Shown here: one piece after another, positions 1 to 7,016 of the stretch
How the letters are laid out: the number at the start of each line of letters is the position of its first letter
Numbering within the stretch: position 1 is the stretch's first letter
Origin: Bacteroidales bacterium
GTDB taxonomy: Bacteria; Bacteroidota; Bacteroidia; Bacteroidales; UBA932
Length of the DNA stretch: 64,000 nucleotides
Direction: 5' to 3'
Assembly: GCA_022653675.1 (NCBI GenBank)
Contig: JALCST010000003.1
Coordinates: 1-64,000 of the forward strand
Made by a program: the position numbers and the translations under genes
The notes under the pieces: generated by a model
The model's input: the letters and a program-made list of their open reading frames with translations, nothing else
The model's database searches: none
What the model was told of the DNA's origin: nothing

Positions 1-92
1 CTAGTCACCAACTCGTGTCATCTTTGACCAACTTGCGCCAACTTGCCAACAACTTGGAAAAATCGGCCACGACTTGGTGCAAATCAGGAAAA

Positions 93-362
93 TCAATAAA
101 TCAAGACGTCTTTAATCGGAGGCTTACCTCCGATCTTGCTCAGATACCTTGCCTTTTCCCTGTCGATGGTTGCTTCATCCGATCCCGGCGCTTCGAATGC
201 CGCCGCCGAATTCTCTATGAACTCCTTCTTCCAACGGCTGATCATCACCGGCGATACCTCATACTTGATTGCAAGTCCATTCAGCGTCTCGCGTTCTTTG
301 ATGGCTTCAATTGCAACCAGCGTCTTGAACTTTGCATCGTACTTCCGTCTTGTATTTTTCAT
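93..362 (-). pseudogene. IS3-family transposase OrfA remnant
   Basis: The first ~70 residues look like the helix-turn-helix OrfA of IS3-type elements: a basic start (TRRKYDAKFK), then VAIEAIKERETLNGLAIKYEVSP and SRWKKEFIEN, the usual DNA-binding layout. After about residue 75 the similarity stops and the frame ends at 89 residues, in a stretch with a perfect 8-bp inverted repeat (115-134). Full OrfA proteins normally continue into a leucine-zipper segment and are followed by OrfB with the DDE catalytic core. No OrfB frame is visible on the minus strand in the 92 bases before the window edge. I read this as a truncated insertion-sequence remnant; an intact OrfB outside the window is not excluded. 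It marks the edge of an AT-rich accessory region. Confidence 0.6.
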
Positions 363-436
363 GATGCCGAATTTAATATTTTTTTATCTTCTGCACCTGT
401 CTCATTTTACGGTAGTATTATAGTAATCCATCAGAT

Positions 437-1453
437 TTATTGGGAGGAGGTCAAGTTATAATGCTTTTCAAAATTTATTTCATTCGAAAAACATTGTTCA
501 GCTATCTTATGTTTTTCCGTATCATTATATTCATCATCGGATAAAGTCATTGGTTCTCGCATTAAAATGGATTTATCAACTTTACTATCGTAAATCCATA
601 TATTTGCTTGTTTAGTTGCATATTCTACTTTGAATAGATTAATAAAGTCAATAATTTCTGATTTTGTCCATTTCATAGGCTTATATATTATAATAAAATT
701 TTCAACAACAGGATTATGACGAGTAATTAATTCAAATTTTACTTTGTCTAATCTCTCAATATTTCTTTTTCCCTCCCCAACAAAATTAGCAACGAAAACT
801 GATCCTTTGATATAAATATGATAAAATTTCACATCATATCCATTCAACGCCGTGATTATTCTATTTCGTGCTGATTTCTCACATTTTTCGCCAAAGTATA
901 TCGCTTTTAGGGCTGACGGATGATATGTTTTCTTCCCATAATGATCTTTAATAATCCGTACTTCTTGCTCCTGCTTCCATTTTAACAGTTTTGTTCCGTA
1001 GAGTTTTGTTAGAAATACATTTTCATCTTGAATATCATCTATTGTTATTGTCGGAAACCTTTTTCTATAATCAACATTAATTACATTAATATCCCTTTTC
1101 AGTGGAAACTGCGTTTCTTCACATAACTTGTCAAAATCATACTCAATACAAAAACCTTTATTGTTATTAGCATAATTTACCCACATATTGAAATTAAAGG
1201 GAGTTTTGCTCATAGAATAAACTCCAATAGAGTCTTTAAAAGACAGTACTTTCTGTAAAGAATCTCTTATTCGCTTAGTGTCCTCTTTAGAAAAAGGGTC
1301 TACTACATTGAGCATCTTTGATATCGCATCATTGCAAATTCCCTCATTCGGATCATTAAGGGTATTAAACGGTGCGAAATAGATACAATTCTCAGTAAGA
1401 GTAGCAAGATCTCTTTCTAAATAATCATTGCTTCTGTATTTATATGCTAACAT
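437..1453 (-). CDS. DUF2971 domain protein
   Basis: 338 residues. The N-terminal half has the DUF2971 pattern: YKYRSNDY near the start, an aromatic/FAPFNTLNDPNEG segment at ~27-39, and a central MWVNYANNNKGFCIEYD block where the family usually has MW.HYA..H.G.CIE.D. A further hallmark, AIYFGEKC, follows. The C-terminal ~120 residues (IYKPMKWTKSEIIDFINLF) are not covered by any domain I recognise. There is no signal peptide or membrane segment, so it is probably cytoplasmic. The biochemical function of DUF2971 is unknown; members are often seen in variable or defence-rich loci. It lies 106 bp downstream of the restriction-modification-like operon on the same strand and shares its low GC, so joint acquisition is likely. 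A -7-like TAACTTTG sits only 6 bp before the ATG, too close to be convincing. Confidence 0.75.
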   Translation of the reverse strand: MLAYKYRSNDYLERDLATLTENCIYFAPFNTLNDPNEGICNDAISKMLNVVDPFSKEDTKRIRDSLQKVLSFKDSIGVYSMSKTPFNFNMWVNYANNNKGFCIEYDFDKLCEETQFPLKRDINVINVDYRKRFPTITIDDIQDENVFLTKLYGTKLLKWKQEQEVRIIKDHYGKKTYHPSALKAIYFGEKCEKSARNRIITALNGYDVKFYHIYIKGSVFVANFVGEGKRNIERLDKVKFELITRHNPVVENFIIIYKPMKWTKSEIIDFINLFKVEYATKQANIWIYDSKVDKSILMREPMTLSDDEYNDTEKHKIAEQCFSNEINFEKHYNLTSSQ

Positions 1454-1559
1454 ACTATCAAAGTTATATCCACAAATACTAATGATCTAACCACATATCT
1501 TATTTTATCTTGAAAGCCCACGCCTTGAGAGGCTTGTTATTAATTCTGTGCTTTTTCCT

Positions 1560-4500
1560 TTATTCCATCGGTTTTATCATTCTTTCAATAAAAGCAATTT
1601 CTTCTTCGGTTAAGCCATACTTAACGTAAAGTTGCCGGTCTATATCAACTAAAGGTTTGTCCCAATCTATATCAGAAGTGGAAGTAAAATCTTGGATAGG
1701 AACATATTCATAAACCTTACTTGTCGCATGTTGAGTATTTTTCATCAATAGAACTAAAAATCGGAAAAATTTTGTTTCAATGTACATAATCACATTATTT
1801 GCAACAATCCTGTCATTATAGATACCTAAAACCAAATAAGTTTCTGTACAACATGTTTGAGGTTCACTTATAAAAGGTTTACCTAAAACCAAATATGGAA
1901 AATTGCCTCTCTCTCCATATGCATACGAAATTAAAACCTTATATTTTCCAATCCACTCATTATTCAAAAGAACAAGATCTTTATTAATATATCCATTATG
2001 AGGATAAGCAAATATTTTAATAGAGTCTTTTGTCTTAGTATTCTGTATGCAAACATTTGTTGCTAAGCCAAAGGGTTTACGAGAACTAACAATAGTTGAG
2101 AAGCTCTCTTCCTTAAAGCCCCTTATTTTATGTAAAATTGAGATTGCTTCGTTAAAACGAATAAAAGAATCATTACCTGATTCTAATAATGGTCGAACCA
2201 TTTCAGATTTACTATTATTATGATAAGTTTTTATTTTACATTCGCCGTTATAATTAACATCCCATAAAAAATAACAAACTCCACCAGATAAATCAACACC
2301 AGGAAAACAATCTTGTGAATCAAAATGATCAACCAAAAATTTAATTCTCAAGTCATGCAACATTTCATCTCTAAAATCATTCAACCCTTTTCCTCCAGAA
2401 TACCATCTAGCAGGCATAATCATTGAAATATAATTAGGAATTAACCTTTTAGCTATTTCTACAAAATAATTATATACAGGTTTTGCACTTGCCTTATTTC
2501 CTCCATCCATAACCTGATACGGTGGATTCCCTACTATTGCATTAAATTTCATATTATCGTTATTATTTGATTTCCAATAAGATTTGCCCTGTTGCACCTT
2601 TTCTACAAAATTGGCAGTTTTGTTGGTGATTTGATTTATAAGATCTTCAAAATAGCGAGTGTTTACCTTGGCATTACGGAATCCTACCAATGTCCGGCGG
2701 GTAATGCTTTTGGCCATAGGCGTTTTACATATAACAAAGATGTTTTCAGCAACTACGCTGTCCCATATTTGGAGTTGCTGTTCCGATTCAAAATTACCAT
2801 CAGGATATTTCTCCTTAAGTCGTGTACGATAAATTCCATACGCCATATAAAGTGGATAAAGACCGGATTTCGAATTGATTTCGAGTATGCGTGAGTCAGC
2901 AGAAAATACATTTTTAGTTACATCATCCCGCTCAACATAGCGAGGTTTCTCTATCATATTTTCATACTTGTCATCGTAAAATACGTAGCCGCCAAGGCAA
3001 TCTCCAAGATGCATATTCACGACACGCCAAGGGGTAAGCACTGTTTCTTTATCCGGATTACGAAATGTGTTAAATATGGTAGTAATACGTCCTATGCGTT
3101 CTTCTATCGGCAGATTATCGGCAGCACGAGACATTGCCCTGATTTTTTTACCTGCTGCACGAAAAACGTCGGGTTCATAATATTTTTTGAAACTGTTGAA
3201 TAATTGTTTGCTTACACCTCTTGGCATAAACTCTTCCCATGATTGATTATCAATCAATTGAGTAAAATTATCGATGGTAATTTCTTTATCTTCATCATTT
3301 ATGTCGGCACCATAAATCAGAAGAGGCATGCGAATGGAAATACCCCGAAGGATGGAAATGGCACTATCACGGTTTTTCCTTTTCTCCTTCTTTTCTTCCA
3401 ATAAATGTTGTTGCTCTTCGGTAAGTTCGTATGGATTACGTTTCTTTTTTTCAGCTTCTTCTAATTGCTCGTATTCTTCGTTGGTAAAACCTTGCTTGTT
3501 TAGATCGATATCACCACTTTTGGGCATAGCCTTGGTGCTCCTGATTATTTTTTTGAGGCCTTCAAAATCCTTTAATTCAACATCATCCAATTTCATCAAT
3601 TTGTCGTTATCATAAAGGTATCCATCTTCAAAGCCATGGCGCACAACACGTTCAACATATACTTTCTTGAGCTGTTCAAGCATACCATCAACGTTGTATG
3701 TACTCATACGCGAACCCTCTACGGCAATGATTGGACAGAAGTTAAGAAATTCTCCCATTGTCTGACGATCGTTATCGGTAGTCTTTCCCGCTTTGGCAGA
3801 AATTTTTGCAGTTTCGGCAATAACTTTAAGTGTACGATCCGGAGCGAAATCAAATACGAAACAGTCTTCTTTTACATGGCCGTTAATTGTGGCAGGCGTT
3901 TGTACACGAAAAATAGTTTGCATATAACTGGAAGCCGATGTGTTATAAGAACCGGAAAGCATAAGCACAGCAGTCCATGCAGGTACGGAAACGCCTGTGG
4001 TAAGCCTGCCGCAGGATAAAGTAATAGTATATGTGTCTTGGGGTTTCTTGCCAATGGCCTCTTGCACTTTTCTTAGTGCATCCTCGTTCGCTTCCTCTTC
4101 ATCGCCATCACCCGCCACATTTACAACTTTGAACTGACTAAAGACCGGATGTACTTGAAGCATTGCACTTAGGGCACGTGCTTCTTTCACTCCCGGAACC
4201 ATCCAAAGTGAATGACGAAAATTGTTCCGATATTCCTCCGTTGAGTATGGATAATTACTTTCATCATCAGATTTTGTAATAAGGTCGAGAAATGAGCGTA
4301 TATCCCGGTTGTGAATAAATGCTCCGTCTTCATTCACACGGAAAAATTCATGAAAATTAAAAGCGACATCCTCATCAATATAATCATTAAGCAATTTCCC
4401 GAGATCATACGTAAAAATGTTGAGCCGTGGCAATGCCGCGTAAGGATTGGGATCACCAAAGTGAATCTTATCCCAATCGGCCTTTGCACGTTGTTCCATT

Positions 4501-5510
4501 ACATAATCCCACGTATAGATTTCATCTTCTTTGTAATCGTCAAGTAAATTAAATGGTGTGCCGGAAAGTCGTAATATTTTTGTTTGAGGTTTGATAAGTT
4601 CATTCATTACGGCTTTGCCAAGCTCTGTTTGCGTTCCTTCATGGGCTTCATCCACGATAATCAAGTCCCAAGGCGTAGCAAACACTTCATTATCTTTATC
4701 GAAATTGCCTCCTACCAATTCTGCACCGCGCAGATCCTGCATTGAAGCAAAATATACATATTTGTCCTTACCTTTTTGCGCTTGCTCTTCGAGCGTAGCA
4801 AAAACATCCCCGTTTGTTTTTGAGCCATAAGTAAAATCAGGACGATCGTAGAAAATCTTACCGAAATCTTCAAACCAACCGGCATTGACCACCGGGCGAT
4901 GTGTCAGGATCAATGTCCGTTTGAAATTCATGTCTTTCACTACCTGAAGTGCTGAAAGCGTTTTCCCAAAACGCATTTTAGCATACCAAAGCATCTCATT
5001 GCTTTTCCCTTTGCCAAAATGTTTTTCCGTTTTTTCAATGGCCTCTTGTTGTTCCGGACGAAAGACGATAGGACTACGGCCAATGCTTATTTGACTGGCA
5101 TTTAAAGAATCCCTACCCTCCTTTACTGCTGTAATGGCATTTTTTATCGTCTCGAGATCAGTAACGAACCATTCATTGGCTTTGTTTTTCGTATCGAAAA
5201 TTTTTCTTTTAATCCCGGAACGTTTAAGAACGTTATGTACTTCAGTATCTGAAAAAGCTTGAAGCACTCCTCTTTTAGAATAAACGGACACTTCCGTATA
5301 AAGTAAATCATAACGAATACCTGCCGTTTGTGTATATTGATTAATACGACTACGGGCAGCTTTGTTAAGTGGCTTGCTGTTGGGAGCAAGTCCCCAAATG
5401 TTTTCATTATCGGAAGTTGCTTCACCAACTTTCAAACAGCCTTCGTGCGCCGCATCATTTATGCGGAACACATAAATCAGCTTAAGTTTTAATGAAGAAG
5501 TGAATTTCAT
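1560..5510 (-). CDS. GIY-YIG nuclease / SF2 helicase / N6-adenine methyltransferase fusion (single-chain restriction-modification enzyme)
   Basis: Start chosen at the ATG at 5510, which overlaps the upstream stop as ATGA (a TTG two codons earlier is possible); 1316 residues. Residues ~12-100 resemble a GIY-YIG (T5orf172-like) nuclease: YVFRI (Y13), LKVG (27-29), R55 and a downstream TEVH with E90. Residues ~150-560 form a DEAD/DEAH helicase: MRFGKT Walker A (179-184), DEAH (287-290), then SGTP, and a C-terminal lobe with TTGVSVPAW and a QTIFRVQ stretch. From ~820 there is a gamma-class DNA adenine methyltransferase: LTPWRVVNMH, ILEINSKSGLYP as the probable SAM motif, and catalytic NPPY at 995-998. 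The last ~300 residues should be the target-recognition domain. The layout resembles single-polypeptide translocating enzymes such as LlaGI, but those have an Mrr-type nuclease; here it is GIY-YIG. The 3' part (1560-2560) is markedly more AT-rich than the rest. Restriction activity is inferred. Confidence 0.8.
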   Translation of the reverse strand: MKFTSSLKLKLIYVFRINDAAHEGCLKVGEATSDNENIWGLAPNSKPLNKAARSRINQYTQTAGIRYDLLYTEVSVYSKRGVLQAFSDTEVHNVLKRSGIKRKIFDTKNKANEWFVTDLETIKNAITAVKEGRDSLNASQISIGRSPIVFRPEQQEAIEKTEKHFGKGKSNEMLWYAKMRFGKTLSALQVVKDMNFKRTLILTHRPVVNAGWFEDFGKIFYDRPDFTYGSKTNGDVFATLEEQAQKGKDKYVYFASMQDLRGAELVGGNFDKDNEVFATPWDLIIVDEAHEGTQTELGKAVMNELIKPQTKILRLSGTPFNLLDDYKEDEIYTWDYVMEQRAKADWDKIHFGDPNPYAALPRLNIFTYDLGKLLNDYIDEDVAFNFHEFFRVNEDGAFIHNRDIRSFLDLITKSDDESNYPYSTEEYRNNFRHSLWMVPGVKEARALSAMLQVHPVFSQFKVVNVAGDGDEEEANEDALRKVQEAIGKKPQDTYTITLSCGRLTTGVSVPAWTAVLMLSGSYNTSASSYMQTIFRVQTPATINGHVKEDCFVFDFAPDRTLKVIAETAKISAKAGKTTDNDRQTMGEFLNFCPIIAVEGSRMSTYNVDGMLEQLKKVYVERVVRHGFEDGYLYDNDKLMKLDDVELKDFEGLKKIIRSTKAMPKSGDIDLNKQGFTNEEYEQLEEAEKKKRNPYELTEEQQHLLEEKKEKRKNRDSAISILRGISIRMPLLIYGADINDEDKEITIDNFTQLIDNQSWEEFMPRGVSKQLFNSFKKYYEPDVFRAAGKKIRAMSRAADNLPIEERIGRITTIFNTFRNPDKETVLTPWRVVNMHLGDCLGGYVFYDDKYENMIEKPRYVERDDVTKNVFSADSRILEINSKSGLYPLYMAYGIYRTRLKEKYPDGNFESEQQLQIWDSVVAENIFVICKTPMAKSITRRTLVGFRNAKVNTRYFEDLINQITNKTANFVEKVQQGKSYWKSNNNDNMKFNAIVGNPPYQVMDGGNKASAKPVYNYFVEIAKRLIPNYISMIMPARWYSGGKGLNDFRDEMLHDLRIKFLVDHFDSQDCFPGVDLSGGVCYFLWDVNYNGECKIKTYHNNSKSEMVRPLLESGNDSFIRFNEAISILHKIRGFKEESFSTIVSSRKPFGLATNVCIQNTKTKDSIKIFAYPHNGYINKDLVLLNNEWIGKYKVLISYAYGERGNFPYLVLGKPFISEPQTCCTETYLVLGIYNDRIVANNVIMYIETKFFRFLVLLMKNTQHATSKVYEYVPIQDFTSTSDIDWDKPLVDIDRQLYVKYGLTEEEIAFIERMIKPME

Positions 5511-6523
5511 ATCCAATTATTTTTAATGAGGTCAATAAATCTTATTCTCCGTCCTTTTCTGCCTGTTTCAGAATCTTGATTGCTCCAATCCTTAATGAAA
5601 CAATATATTCCATTGTGTTTGCTGATGTCGTCATTTTTACAACCTTCACACGAAACAATAGTTGTTTCCGTTTCACCGAACAAATTAGTTTCCTTACTAA
5701 TTTTATCACCGCAACTGTCAGGCACAACACCTTTCATTCCATCCATTTGCCATACATTCCAAGAGATTATGTAAGCAATATATTTAATCGATTTTAGCAA
5801 AGGCTGTTTGCCAAACTTTTTAGTATAATTGTCAATGAATGTATACAGCATAGCCTCTCTGGCAAGTAATAAGCTGTCGCCTTGCCATTCGAAAGCATAG
5901 ATGTTTTTATATGCTGTTTGTACAGCTTCAAGCCAATCTCCGGAAGTTTCCACATTCTCATTTATAACACGTAATTTCCGGTCAAGTAATCCTATTCGGC
6001 TTTCTACAGGAATATATTTCCCTGTAGTGGTATCATAACGGCTTGTTATGTAAGGAGCTTCTCCGCAAGCGATTTCAAGACGGGTATCACGTACATATTG
6101 TTTCCATGTCTTACCATCGGGAAATATTATTTTTCCGGTATTGATCTTCCAGGAATGTGATTCTTTTGCTTTTGTGATTTCGGTATTGAATACATTCCTT
6201 TTACCAAACCAGGCATCATCAACCAAATTATTTTGGGCATTACATATCCAGGAAGGAGTAAAGACTTCGGCCATATCTCGTACCCTCGTTTGTTGTAGGT
6301 CCTTATCTTTCTTTACGCGCGGCATTATAACGTTGCCATGTCCGCCTGTAATAAGTTCCGGCAAAATGGGTGAAGAATATTCGTAACCTTTGCCAAGGTT
6401 TCGGTAATTATCGGTTGCCCAAAAAATATTTTTTTGCGTAGTGTGATCGCGCAGAAGAATTTCCAATACTTCCGGATACTTGTCGCGTATATCGTTCTCT
6501 AATATGTCAACCTCGTTGGACAT
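5507..6523 (-). CDS. Methyltransferase-like partner subunit lacking the NPPY catalytic motif
   Basis: 338 residues, overlapping the next gene by 4 nt (ATGA), so translation is probably coupled. It has blocks typical of N6-adenine methyltransferases: AEVFTPSWICNAQNNLVD (85-102, a motif X-like TP), LEIACGEAPYITSRYD (149-164, position of the SAM-binding motif I) and YAFEWQGDSLLLARE (209-223, motif II/III region). No [DNS]PP[YFW] follows; the corresponding region reads SWNVWQMDGMKGVVPDSCG. A CEGC pair (292-295) near the C-terminus could bind a metal. Bacteroidales homologues are usually annotated as restriction endonuclease subunit M. Since the downstream fusion has its own SAM motif and NPPY, this protein may be a structural, target-recognition or cofactor-binding partner and not a second active methylase. 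That role is inference. Confidence 0.7.
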   Translation of the reverse strand: MSNEVDILENDIRDKYPEVLEILLRDHTTQKNIFWATDNYRNLGKGYEYSSPILPELITGGHGNVIMPRVKKDKDLQQTRVRDMAEVFTPSWICNAQNNLVDDAWFGKRNVFNTEITKAKESHSWKINTGKIIFPDGKTWKQYVRDTRLEIACGEAPYITSRYDTTTGKYIPVESRIGLLDRKLRVINENVETSGDWLEAVQTAYKNIYAFEWQGDSLLLAREAMLYTFIDNYTKKFGKQPLLKSIKYIAYIISWNVWQMDGMKGVVPDSCGDKISKETNLFGETETTIVSCEGCKNDDISKHNGIYCFIKDWSNQDSETGRKGRRIRFIDLIKNNWI

Positions 6524-6531
6524 TAATATGT

Positions 6532-6816
6532 TTACTGTTTTATTTTTTCTTTTACAATAGCTAAAGCTTTCTCCGCCAACTCTTTTTCATTTTTTACAAT
6601 GTTAAGAATCTGATCGGCAAGCCATAAGCTCAAAAACTCATCCTGATCGGCATTAAGAATCTTTGCAATTGTAATCACCTGATCGCGTTTGACACAACGG
6701 ATTCCTTTTTCGATCTTGCAATAGGTCGCCGTGTCAATGTCTAACGCTGCTGCCAATTGCCGCTGCGGCATTTGACTATCCTCTCTTAATTGTTTGATTC
6801 GATTAATAAACATCAT
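6532..6816 (-). CDS. XRE-family transcriptional regulator (controller-protein-like)
   Basis: 94 residues. Residues ~4-58 form a Cro/C1-type helix-turn-helix: RIKQLREDSQMPQRQLAAALDIDTATYCKIEKG, then VKRDQVITIAKIL. The C-terminal ~30 residues are a charged helix. Size, HTH type and position (first gene, 8 bp before the methyltransferase-like gene) match controller (C) proteins that set the timing of restriction-modification expression. Upstream lie a -7-like TATATTTG (6857-6850) and a 9-bp inverted repeat (6862-6902) that could be its operator. Two consecutive ATGs (6816 and 6813) are possible starts. A role in autoregulating the operon is inferred. Confidence 0.85.
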   Translation of the reverse strand: MMFINRIKQLREDSQMPQRQLAAALDIDTATYCKIEKGIRCVKRDQVITIAKILNADQDEFLSLWLADQILNIVKNEKELAEKALAIVKEKIKQ

Positions 6817-6849
6817 GGCATTTCTTGTTGGTGTCTTGACTTATATTAG

Positions 6850-6902
6850 CAAATATATATAAATAGATTTTAACATAAGCACTTACGTTATTTAAATCTA
6901 TT
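6850..6902 (-). promoter_or_regulatory. Putative promoter and operator of the restriction-modification operon
   Basis: The minus strand has TATATTTG (6857-6850), matching the Bacteroidales -7 consensus TAnnTTTG, with predicted transcription start near 6843 and the XRE start codon at 6816. No TTTG lies at the -33 distance. Directly upstream is a perfect 9-bp inverted repeat, AATAGATTT (6862-6870) and AAATCTATT (6894-6902), with TAAC/GTTA (6871-6874, 6887-6890) inside it. This is the expected layout for controller-protein binding next to a promoter. Confidence 0.45.
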
Positions 6903-6934
6903 CCATTAACTCTCCTGATCTCGTTTCGCCTATT

Positions 6935-7015
6935 CAAACCCGAGGTTTGGTAACCAAAAATGCCTCTCAGCGCATATAACGCAACTTTCGCCTCCAAACC
7001 CGAGGTTTGTATTGC
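6935..7015. repeat. 81-bp direct repeat, copy 1 (downstream of hipA)
   Basis: Identical to 8949-9029 except for one base (G against A in ATAAC[G/A]CAACT). Each copy begins and ends with the same palindrome, CAAACCCGAGGTTTG (here 6935-6949 and 6995-7009), separated by a 45-bp core. The repeat ends one base before the hipA stop codon (7017-7019), so hipBA fills the space between the two copies almost exactly. A short open frame of 64 codons crosses this copy on the minus strand and is probably not a gene. Confidence 0.9.
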
Positions 7016-7016
7016 G

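Noticed and set aside
28-60. Three to four CAACTTG-like units near the left edge
   Set aside because: Too short and irregular to call a tandem repeat or CRISPR; may be low-complexity sequence next to the IS remnant.
1454-1559. Terminator between the fusion gene and the DUF2971 gene
   Set aside because: GCCT-CTCA-AGGC is a 4-bp stem without a T-run; too weak to call.
6803-6997. 64-codon minus-strand open frame between hipA and the XRE gene
   Set aside because: Half of it is formed by the 81-bp repeat and it runs across the XRE promoter and operator; the related frame at the other repeat copy is not kept intact.
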